This document shows, in pieces, positions 56,033-64,000 of a stretch of 64,000 bases of DNA. The translations under genes were made by a program, and so were the position numbers. The stretch is from Thalassovita taeanensis (GTDB taxonomy: Bacteria; Pseudomonadota; Alphaproteobacteria; Rhodobacterales; Rhodobacteraceae). The first letter of the stretch is position 1. Every line of letters starts with the position of its first letter. The notes under the pieces are model-generated. The model worked only from the letters and a program-made list of their open reading frames with translations, was not told the DNA's origin and did not search any database. Where the stretch lies: the NCBI RefSeq assembly GCF_900110775.1, contig NZ_FOEP01000013.1, forward strand, positions 1-64,000. Direction: 5' to 3'.

Positions 56033-56860
56033 ATGAAAAACGAAAAACACCGTGCACCGGTTGCCGTCATTCTGGCCGCGGGCATTGGATCGCGCCTCAG
56101 CCCCCTGACCGACAATTGCCCGAAAAGCCTTCTGTCGGTGGGCGGGTCTGTCATTCTCGAACGTATGATCCGCAATTGCCTGAGCTGCGGGATGTCGCAA
56201 TTTATTCTCGTGCTGGGGCACCGAGCAGACGAGATAAAGAAGTTTGTAGACAAGACGTTTCGCGGCATCCGTGTCACCTATGTGATCAACGAACGATACC
56301 GCGAGACGAACACAGGTTACTCCCTGATGCTGGCCTCCGACGCGATTGGCACAGCCGAATTTGTTAAATTCGATGCAGACGTGGTGTTTGATGTCAAAAT
56401 TCTGCGCCAACTTTTGGACAGCGACCACGCAAACGTCTTGTGCATTGACCGCAATATTGCGCTTGAGGACGAAGAAGTTAAGGTCATCGCAAACGATCAA
56501 ATGCAGGTCCTTGAGGTTGGCAAGTCCGTCGATCCGAAGCGCGCGTTGGGTGAATCTATCGGCGTTGAAAAGATTAGCTCCGGAACGGGCGCACTGCTGT
56601 TCGTAGAGCTTTCAGAAATGATGGAGAGCCGTGGAAACCTCCAGGCGTATTACGAGGCAGCTTACGCGCAATTGGTCGATAAAGGTACGCAGTTCCATGC
56701 TCTTGATATCAGTGGTCTTGACTGGACTGAGATCGACACAGCCAAAGATTTTGCTGCCGCAAATGCGATGTTTAGCAGCCCTGTTACTACCATATCACGT
56801 GGCCAGCAAAAGGTGCTGGACGAGGCTGCGGATGAAGCCGCCATACATACGCACGTCTGA
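56033..56860 (+). CDS. Sugar-phosphate/head-group nucleotidyltransferase, PntC- or LicC-like
   Basis: A 275-aa nucleotidyltransferase. VAVILAAGIGSRLSPLTDNC and PKSLL form the NTP-binding signature (about residues 10-35), and VKFDADVVFD holds the metal-binding Asp. Size and signature fit the LicC/PntC group, which use CTP to activate phosphocholine or 2-aminoethylphosphonate. It is 36 bp after the CDP-alcohol transferase gene, in the right order to make its CDP-linked substrate. The exact substrate cannot be read from sequence. Confidence 0.82.
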   Translation: MKNEKHRAPVAVILAAGIGSRLSPLTDNCPKSLLSVGGSVILERMIRNCLSCGMSQFILVLGHRADEIKKFVDKTFRGIRVTYVINERYRETNTGYSLMLASDAIGTAEFVKFDADVVFDVKILRQLLDSDHANVLCIDRNIALEDEEVKVIANDQMQVLEVGKSVDPKRALGESIGVEKISSGTGALLFVELSEMMESRGNLQAYYEAAYAQLVDKGTQFHALDISGLDWTEIDTAKDFAAANAMFSSPVTTISRGQQKVLDEAADEAAIHTHV

Positions 56861-56960
56861 TACATCTACAGCCCTGCGCCAGAGATCCGGCGCGCGGTGT
56901 ACGGCGCAGTGATGCCCTTGCCATCCCGGCACAGGATCGCTGCATTTGAAAGGACCTTTC

Positions 56961-57098
56961 ATGGCCAAAGGCAACAACAGCAAGCGTGGCAACAAAGAAG
57001 CCAAAAAACCCAAGCAAGAGAAGCCGAAAGTGTCTGCGACATCCAATTCTCTGGCCGGAAAACCTCCTCTGGAAATTGGTGGCAAGAAAGTGAAGTAA
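56961..57098 (+). CDS. Very small basic conserved protein
   Basis: A 45-aa ORF with a GAAAGGA ribosome site, beginning MAKGNNSKRGNKEAKKPKQE. The pattern GNKEAKKPKQEKPK with a C-terminal GGKKVK is one I have seen as a small hypothetical protein in many proteobacteria. It is Lys-rich without hydrophobic segments. Function unknown. Confidence 0.65.
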   Translation: MAKGNNSKRGNKEAKKPKQEKPKVSATSNSLAGKPPLEIGGKKVK

Positions 57099-57178
57099 CC
57101 AAAATGTATCGGATTTCGTCCGCCCGAGGTATTCAGCTTAGCTGAGTTGCGCACCCTCGCGCGGGCGGTGTCCGAGAC

Positions 57179-57493
57179 ATGTCCCGAAACGCCTTTGATT
57201 TAGATTTGGAAGACCTTATGAGTGAAGTAGAAGAGTCCGGTACAAAGGCTCACTATGTCTGCCAGACATACATTGCCAAGGCGGCTGCGCGCGGGCAGCA
57301 AGGCAACCTTCAAATCGACAAGCAACTACAATATTCTACGCCCCATGAAGCTCAAGAGCGGGCAGAACGTGAATTTCGCGCGGAAAATTGCGTCGGTGCT
57401 GACGCTTATATGGTGATAGAAGATAGCGATTCCGGCGAAGTCGGAGACCCGACATTTTTAGTAAGACTTGGGTCTGTCTCTGAGCAGGATTGA
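57179..57493 (+). CDS. Protein of unknown function
   Basis: A 104-aa acidic protein, ATG at 57179 without a clear ribosome site; an ATG at 57218 is an alternative. It has an acidic N-terminus (LDLEDLMSEVEESG) and a small alpha/beta middle. No family is recognised. It converges with groEL across a hairpin. Confidence 0.55.
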   Translation: MSRNAFDLDLEDLMSEVEESGTKAHYVCQTYIAKAAARGQQGNLQIDKQLQYSTPHEAQERAEREFRAENCVGADAYMVIEDSDSGEVGDPTFLVRLGSVSEQD

Positions 57494-57527
57494 CTTCAAA
57501 ATCGCCAGTGCTTTGAAAACATAGGTT

Positions 57528-57554
57528 GGCCCGCAAGCGTTTACCTGCGGGCCG
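57528..57554. terminator. Hairpin between converging genes and groEL
   Basis: GGCCCGCA (57528-57535) and TGCGGGCC (57547-57554) form a perfect 8-bp stem with an 11-nt loop between the two convergent stop codons. No T tract follows, so it may act as a weak bidirectional terminator or as mRNA 3'-end protection. Confidence 0.5.
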
Positions 57555-57566
57555 GTAGGTCGTGAT

Positions 57567-59231
<1,665 letters not shown>

Positions 59232-59254
59232 TTATGTGAAAGTTGCAGCGTCGT

Positions 59255-59542
59255 TCAGGCCATAATGCCGAGAATGTCGCTCTCCTTCATGATCATCAGT
59301 TCTTCACCGTCGATTTTGATTTCTGTACCGGACCACTTGCCGAACAAAATCTTGTCGCCAGCTTTGACGTCCATGGCCATCCGTGCGCCAGCATCGTCCT
59401 TTGCACCTGCGCCAACAGATACCACTTCGCCTTCTTGTGGTTTTTCCTTGGCGGTATCGGGAATAATCAGACCGCCTGATGTCTTTTCGTCACTTTCAAT
59501 GCGACGAACCAGAACGCGGTCGTGGAGCGGAGTAAACAACAT
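59255..59542 (-). CDS. groES: Co-chaperonin GroES
   Basis: A 95-aa GroES from the ATG at 59542 (a TTG at 59560 would add six residues), with an AAAGG ribosome site. [12 protein letters not shown] and [16 protein letters not shown] (mobile loop) are diagnostic. First gene of groESL, downstream of a CIRCE element. Confidence 0.96.
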   Translation of the reverse strand: MLFTPLHDRVLVRRIESDEKTSGGLIIPDTAKEKPQEGEVVSVGAGAKDDAGARMAMDVKAGDKILFGKWSGTEIKIDGEELMIMKESDILGIMA

Positions 59543-59595
59543 AGGTATGCTGCCTTTCAAGATTTACGGGGGTGGATGGCGTGCTTAGAAACACA

Positions 59596-59622
59596 TTGGC
59601 ACTCGCCACACCAGAGTGCCAA
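59596..59622. promoter_or_regulatory. CIRCE operator of groESL
   Basis: TTGGCACTC (59596-59604), 9 bp, GAGTGCCAA (59614-59622): a perfect inverted repeat with the exact CIRCE geometry (consensus TTAGCACTC-N9-GAGTGCTAA, one symmetric substitution). HrcA should repress groESL here and release on heat stress. Confidence 0.93.
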
Positions 59623-59894
59623 TACGACTGAGATGGCTATCGTTGAGGTTGGCTACAATAGACTAATCGTAAATATTTTAGGGCCTAGCACATAATTGGG
59701 CGCGCCCGACCATCGATCTCTGCAGCCGCTCCAAACCGGCGTCACCTCTTCCGCCGCCAGCAATCTCTTCCCACTCAAAGAGCAGGGTGCTTTGGATTTA
59801 GGTCGTATTCCCGCGCTTTGGTCGAAAATGGATAAGCATGGCGTGCAAGATGACCTGCATTGTCGAGTACAATTCAGGACAAGGGACTTAGCAG
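59623..59894. other. Divergent intergenic region between groES and the oxygenase gene
   Basis: About 270 bp. A 72-codon frame (59696-59914) looks like chance. It should contain the groESL promoter next to CIRCE (reading left) and the promoter of the oxygenase gene (reading right); boxes were not assigned. Confidence 0.35.
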
Positions 59895-60443
59895 TTGAAC
59901 GTACATTCTATTGACGATGGATTTACGCATGCCGAATGTAGCGCAATCATCACCGCCGTGGCATCAGCTCCAGCGAGAGAAGCTTTGCTAGTCGGCCAGA
60001 ACCGGGATCATAATCTGCGCCGCGCTAAGCTCGTTTGGCTGGATGAGATAGACGGCATGGCGTGGGTCATGGAGCGACTTATCGACGTTGTGAGAGCCTC
60101 AAACCGAAACTGGTTCGACTTTGATCTCAGAGAATTTGCCGAGAGCCCACAGGTTGCCAGCTACGATGCCACGGATGGCGGTCATTTTACATGGCATTCC
60201 GACATCGGTGATGGCCCAATGGCACAAAAACGAAAACTGACGTTGGTCGCGCAGCTTTCCAAGCCCGGAAGCTATGATGGCGGTGATCTGGAAGTTATGC
60301 CGGGCGCGCATATCATCGCCGCAAACCGGACGCAGGGCTCCATCACTATTTTCCCAAGTTTTCATCTGCATCAAGTGACGCCTGTGTCACGAGGGACCCG
60401 ACATTCTTTAACCGTCTGGGCGCACGGCCCCAAGTTTCGGTAG
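59895..60443 (+). CDS. 2-oxoglutarate/Fe(II)-dependent oxygenase, prolyl-4-hydroxylase-like
   Basis: A 182-aa enzyme of the PKHD/P4H type. The iron ligands are HSD near residue 100 (FTWHSDIGDG) and the His in FHLHQVTPV (near 157), and RGTRHSLTVW supplies the Arg that binds 2-oxoglutarate. The start is a TTG at 59895 with a weak ribosome site. Such enzymes hydroxylate protein or peptide residues. Its neighbour is rpsU on the opposite strand, with converging ends 16 nt apart. Confidence 0.82.
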   Translation: MNVHSIDDGFTHAECSAIITAVASAPAREALLVGQNRDHNLRRAKLVWLDEIDGMAWVMERLIDVVRASNRNWFDFDLREFAESPQVASYDATDGGHFTWHSDIGDGPMAQKRKLTLVAQLSKPGSYDGGDLEVMPGAHIIAANRTQGSITIFPSFHLHQVTPVSRGTRHSLTVWAHGPKFR

Positions 60444-60459
60444 ATAGAAGGACGTAGAG

Positions 60460-60660
60460 TTACGTTTCGCGTTCCAGTTTTTTCCGCGCCAGTTTGCGGG
60501 CACGGCGGATTGCTTCAGCTTTCTCCCGTGCCTTTTTTTCAGAAGGTTTTTCGAAGTGTTGCTTCAGCTTCATTTGCTGGAAAACACCTTCGCTCTGAAG
60601 CTTCTTTTTCAAAACCCTGAGTGCTTGATCGACGTTGTTGTCGCGAACACTGACCTGCAT
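60460..60660 (-). CDS. rpsU: Ribosomal protein S21
   Basis: A 66-aa S21: begins [20 protein letters not shown], with [20 protein letters not shown] in the basic C-terminal helix. S21 binds the 30S subunit near the anti-Shine-Dalgarno region. An accessory replicon carrying it is unusual; if a chromosomal copy exists this could replace it under some conditions. Confidence 0.95.
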   Translation of the reverse strand: MQVSVRDNNVDQALRVLKKKLQSEGVFQQMKLKQHFEKPSEKKAREKAEAIRRARKLARKKLERET

Positions 60661-60855
60661 TTGGTTTTCTCTTCTTTTGAGGACTTACCAGAATGACAGT
60701 TGCTAGAACCCGCATCTTGTCAAGATAATTTCGGCGTTATCACACGTTTCAGCATCGGCGTTCCGCGAGCCTCGCCGTTTTTGAGCCTGCGACAAGGGAA
60801 GTCGAAGGGAGCGATTCCGCTAGCAACAGGAAAAGGGCACAATCGGCGACCGGCC

Positions 60856-62109
60856 TCAAGTCTCATGAAAAAGGATCCGCTGCTCTTTTTGCAATGGTTT
60901 CACTGGCTTCATACGGTTTTCGCCCAGGCGCGGATGCAGCCGCCCGGCAATCCCCCAAGCTAGCAAGCTTGCCACACCTGCAGTAGCAAAAATGCCTGAT
61001 ATCGGGGCGGACAATAGGATCAGCCATGCCGCGCCTGGTGTCAGGATGCCGGAGACGTCCCGGTAGGACGAGTAAACGGCCGACATTTCGGTGCGTTCCG
61101 ACGGTTTGACGGCCATCAGGAACGGCAGTCCGGCACAGATATCCAATAGGATCAGAAAGAAACTGCCGATAAAAAGCAAGCCGACTGTTGCAGTCGGGGC
61201 TGATGAAACCAAACTGGCGGTACAGAATAGACATGCGCAAGCCATGAACCCGGTTTGAACCGAACTGCGCACAGAATGTTTCTGCATCCATCTCAGCATC
61301 AACGGCGACCCAAACAGCGCTGCATTCGTGACCGACAAAAGCGTCCCGCCCAGCGTATCTCCAAGCCCATTTTCGACAGCAAAAATGGGTAGGTAGACAA
61401 CATAGGCCCACCACCCGCATGATCGGATAACCGCAAAGAGCCAACCAGCTATCAGGCGGGGTTGGCGCAAGAAACGCCCTAGAAATGCCAACGGATTGAC
61501 AGGTGCACGCTGCGCCCGAGTGATCTGTTTGCCGTTCCCCAGCCGCAGAAAGATAAACGCTCCCAGCATGGCTGCCGCCGCCACGCCCGAAATCACGAAC
61601 GGGGCGGGCCTCCACCATTCCCACAACAGGACGCCCAGCATCGGACCGACGGTCCATCCCAGGGCCGAGTAGAACATGCGCAGCGTTTCGCATTTCCCCA
61701 ATTCGATCCGCGCGATGTAATCCAACACATAGGCGTTGAAACAGACAAAGGTCACGACCGTGGCCAGCGAGTTCAGGACAAGCCCCAAAACGATCATCTC
61801 TGGTGAGCCCAATGTTGCAAGGCCCGATCCAATGACGAACCCCATCGCCCCGATGCCATACATCCATCGCCTCGCTATCCAGCGATTGAGAAATGGAACG
61901 AGAAGCCCGATCAACAATGAGATGATGCCGATCGCGAAATATATCGAACTGATCAGGGCCGCGTCCTGGAGCGCGTCGTACATCGCAACCGGAAAGACGG
62001 AAATCAGGATGCCACGTGCAACTGCCTCAAATGCGGCAAGGGTCGCAAAACCCCGCACTGATGGTGCGGGTGCATGTCGTAGCCATTCGGGGATTCGACG
62101 CTCAAACAT
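60856..62109 (-). CDS. MFS transporter
   Basis: A 417-aa membrane protein with about 12 predicted hydrophobic segments (for example ISSIYFAIGIISLLIGLLVP, LGLVLNSLATVVTFVCFNAY, TVGLLFIGSFFLILLDICAG) in two halves separated by a basic loop near residue 195. It is a major facilitator of unknown substrate. The opposite-frame-shifted 334-codon reading is a shadow. Confidence 0.85.
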   Translation of the reverse strand: MFERRIPEWLRHAPAPSVRGFATLAAFEAVARGILISVFPVAMYDALQDAALISSIYFAIGIISLLIGLLVPFLNRWIARRWMYGIGAMGFVIGSGLATLGSPEMIVLGLVLNSLATVVTFVCFNAYVLDYIARIELGKCETLRMFYSALGWTVGPMLGVLLWEWWRPAPFVISGVAAAAMLGAFIFLRLGNGKQITRAQRAPVNPLAFLGRFLRQPRLIAGWLFAVIRSCGWWAYVVYLPIFAVENGLGDTLGGTLLSVTNAALFGSPLMLRWMQKHSVRSSVQTGFMACACLFCTASLVSSAPTATVGLLFIGSFFLILLDICAGLPFLMAVKPSERTEMSAVYSSYRDVSGILTPGAAWLILLSAPISGIFATAGVASLLAWGIAGRLHPRLGENRMKPVKPLQKEQRILFHET

Positions 62110-62613
62110 CTTTCATGGGCCTAAAAGTATTGCCCCGAACATGCGCAGCACTCTTAGCGTGTCTGTTCGAAAGGCGACAACTATGATGGTTCACGACCCA
62201 TTTTTGAGTTTGACGAACATTTCATCGTCGTCTCAGCCATCGGAATTGACGCCGTTGAAAAGCAGCTTCAATCGCGAAACAGGTATCCGCAGGGGGTCAT
62301 TGAGGCGACCTCAGTGAAGGTTGGGTTGGTCGCAGCTTGATTGTTGGCAGACTTTGCTTCACCCCAAATTTTACGAACGGCTGGGTTTTACGCCGCACGG
62401 TAGCGTAGTCATTTACGCTGTTGCAGAAATTTCCATGTTGCGCGCGCTCGCAGCACAAAATCACAATGGCCGAGTCGGGCTCGTTCTCCTCTTTCGTTGC
62501 ATTATGCACGAACGGCTGGTTTCATTAATGTATGGTCGTGCCCCTACCAGCGAACCCCATGTAAGCAACACATTGAGTTAAACGCGTCATCGGAAGGTGT
62601 TGTCTAGCTGCGC
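62110..62613. other. Gap without a recognised gene
   Basis: About 500 bp between the MFS gene and the type IV secretion genes. Frames on both strands are short and look like chance. It may hold the end of the transfer region and a junction with the cargo. Confidence 0.35.
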
Positions 62614-62805
62614 TTACTTCGCAGTGCCATGTTGAAACCATTTAGGCGTAACGCCGCAAACGTAAGACACGGCTATCACCAAAAACAGGATCGTCGTAAC
62701 TACGCCCAACCACTGAGACCACCCGGCAATCCATATTGGTATTGCCACTGTTGGAACTCCGATGACAAAGCCACCAAGACGATCTATTACTCTACGATTG
62801 TTCAT
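62614..62805 (-). CDS. Small membrane protein of the type IV secretion operon
   Basis: A 63-aa protein with two hydrophobic segments (GFVIGVPTVAIPIWIAGW, then LGVVTTILFLVIAVSYVCG). It overlaps the preceding 57-aa ORF by 14 nt and lies in the virB6 operon. No specific VirB assignment is possible; size and topology resemble small inner-membrane components. Confidence 0.6.
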   Translation of the reverse strand: MNNRRVIDRLGGFVIGVPTVAIPIWIAGWSQWLGVVTTILFLVIAVSYVCGVTPKWFQHGTAK

Positions 62806-62965
62806 TGTCTGTCACCTTTTTGGACTCTGATTTTGCAAGGCGCTCACGTTCCATTTGCTCGCCCCACTGCTTCATTTCGTCTGCATCAATAAATCCATAC
62901 GACATGGCCCAAAGATCAGCCTGCTCTTTGAGAAGAAGTTCCGCGTCTGGGTCGGACATGCTCAT
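62792..62965 (-). CDS. Small acidic helical protein of the type IV secretion operon
   Basis: A 57-aa ORF whose ATG overlaps the virB6 stop (ATGA at 62962-62965) and whose end overlaps the 63-aa gene. It reads MSMSDPDAELLLKEQADLWA and continues with EMKQWGEQMERERLAKSE. Overlaps on both sides support real translation. Function unknown. Confidence 0.6.
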   Translation of the reverse strand: MSMSDPDAELLLKEQADLWAMSYGFIDADEMKQWGEQMERERLAKSESKKVTDNEQS

Positions 62966-64000
62966 CTTCTCCCCAATCTGCCAAGCCTCGCCAACTGAGC
63001 CAGCATTTGCGATCCAGTCCCCGTCGATGGATTGCCACCTGTGGGTGTCACATTTGCCATCCCCGGCCGTTGAGGCATTTGTTGCACCCCAAATATCTGA
63101 CGTGCTTTGAGTGCGGCGTATTCTGCTCCACTTGCCCCCCCAACGAGATAGCGATTGTAGGCTTGCTGATTACCCATGGCGGCACGCGCAAATCCATAGC
63201 TTCCGCCCAAGCCGCCAGACAAGGCTGGCATCATGATGTTTCCGGAAATCGCCCGTACAATGAACGGAGTCGCGACGATGAACCCCTTGGCCATCAACAC
63301 CATCATAAAGAACGGAATTAGGGCGCCGATATTGGTGGCACCCTCTGGATCGCCAAGCTCACCTATAAGTGCGGAAGACACGCCAGTGATTGTGGCAAAC
63401 ACACCAGCCACCACAATCGGATATATCGCGAACGAGATCAGCGCCGATAGCCATCGCGCAAAGTAGTCTTTTGTTACATCAAACAGCGTCAGAAAAATCA
63501 TCACCGGCGCAATTCCAATAAGAAGAGCGATCATCAGGCGCGACGCGACCAGAATGAAGGCAGCCAACCCACCAAGGATCGACAGCATTAGCACACCAAG
63601 GATGTCGAGCATTGCGCCCGCCATCCAGTTGAGCTCCGACCCTGCAGCATTGAGATACTCGCCAAGCTCGGCAATGAGCCGGTCAAATTCTTCGGCGAAT
63701 GTGCCAGACGGGCCGGGCACGCCGCCGCCCACAGACGCGACAAGCGCGCCGGCAATACTGTCGATCCCCGCGAGGATCGCGGATGATAGCGCGTTGAACT
63801 GAACCCAATTGGTTGCAAATATCCCGATGAGCCCGATCTTGACCGCAAGCCAGAACGCCGTTTGCCCGTCCATCGCTTTGTACTGATATATCATGTTCAG
63901 AAAGACGAAGATCACGACGACCGTAGTTCCAAGGACGAGCAACGTCCCCACCGTTGCAGCAACAGACCCGAACTGAGTTTCGGCGGCGGTGTCGAGATAG
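62962..64000 (-). CDS. virB6: VirB6/TrbL-type membrane channel protein (5' end beyond the window)
   Basis: The frame is open to the right edge (reading YLDTAAETQFGSVAATVGTL at the border), so the N-terminus is missing. At least five hydrophobic segments are visible, among them LLVLGTTVVVIFVFLNMIY, MLSILGGLAAFILVASRLMI and LLIGIAPVMIFLTLF. The large loop GGGVPGPSGTFAEEF and the Gly-rich tail are typical of VirB6. It forms part of the inner-membrane channel for DNA transfer and would work with the VirD4 and relaxase encoded at 46-50 kb. Confidence 0.85.
   Translation of the reverse strand, partial: YLDTAAETQFGSVAATVGTLLVLGTTVVVIFVFLNMIYQYKAMDGQTAFWLAVKIGLIGIFATNWVQFNALSSAILAGIDSIAGALVASVGGGVPGPSGTFAEEFDRLIAELGEYLNAAGSELNWMAGAMLDILGVLMLSILGGLAAFILVASRLMIALLIGIAPVMIFLTLFDVTKDYFARWLSALISFAIYPIVVAGVFATITGVSSALIGELGDPEGATNIGALIPFFMMVLMAKGFIVATPFIVRAISGNIMMPALSGGLGGSYGFARAAMGNQQAYNRYLVGGASGAEYAALKARQIFGVQQMPQRPGMANVTPTGGNPSTGTGSQMLAQLARLGRLGRR

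Noticed and set aside
60863-61867. 334-codon minus-strand ORF overlapping the MFS gene
   Set aside because: Same strand, shifted frame; the 417-aa frame has clear membrane segments, this one does not.

Overview
The window looks like part of a large, low-copy, mobilisable plasmid (or chromid) of an alphaproteobacterium, most likely a Rhodobacterales/Roseobacter-type bacterium. The main reason is a repABC module (21.5-24.9 kb) with an antisense-RNA locus between repB and repC and three perfect copies of a 16-bp palindrome that fits the RepABC parS consensus. This is followed by the accessory backbone typical of alphaproteobacterial plasmids: ArdC-like, DUF3768, ParB-like, strawberry-notch helicase, DUF736 and DUF2493 genes. 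All identifications come from reading the proteins and DNA by eye; no database search was run.

Layout. 0-12.1 kb is a defence-like island: a Fic AMPylase, an OLD/GajA-like nuclease and a UvrD/GajB-like helicase in one operon (Gabija-like plus Fic); then a WYL regulator, a WGR protein and a Cys-rich protein, divergent from an sbcD-sbcC-zinc-ribbon operon. 12.3-18.3 kb, minus strand, carries a Shango-like system (TerB-domain protein, BrxD-like ATPase, DEAD/H helicase). Upstream of it is a HipA-type kinase fused to an AbiEi-like winged-helix domain, whose promoter region contains nested inverted repeats. 21.5-24.9 kb is repABC. 25-36 kb is the plasmid backbone operon series. 37.6-41.5 kb, minus strand, is a short prokaryotic Argonaute system whose partner protein carries an Mrr-type nuclease, a TIR domain and an APAZ-like region in one chain, preceded by a small alkyltransferase-like protein. 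42.5-45.3 kb has DUF2493, a membrane-anchored thermonuclease and a small conserved protein. 45.7-50.7 kb is the mobilisation region (MobC-like, VirD2-like relaxase, VirD4 coupling protein, a 44-aa coupled ORF). An IS1182-family element (50.75-52.44 kb) separates it from cargo: a HAD phosphatase, a likely aminoethylphosphonate-type head-group/lipid operon (class V aminotransferase, CDP-alcohol phosphatidyltransferase, nucleotidyltransferase), groESL behind a CIRCE element, a 2OG-Fe(II) oxygenase, rpsU and an MFS transporter. The right edge enters a type IV secretion operon (virB6 and two small genes, minus strand).

Working together: repABC and parS give stable inheritance, the mob/VirD4/VirB6 genes give transfer, and at least three recognisable anti-phage modules (Gabija-like, Shango-like, short-Ago) protect the host or plasmid. 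The octamer GGGCAGGG, a match to the FtsK-orienting KOPS consensus, was found only on the minus strand left of about 21.7 kb and only on the plus strand right of 23.4 kb. It therefore switches polarity at the replication module, as in a chromosome-like replichore layout. No tRNA, rRNA or CRISPR array was seen.
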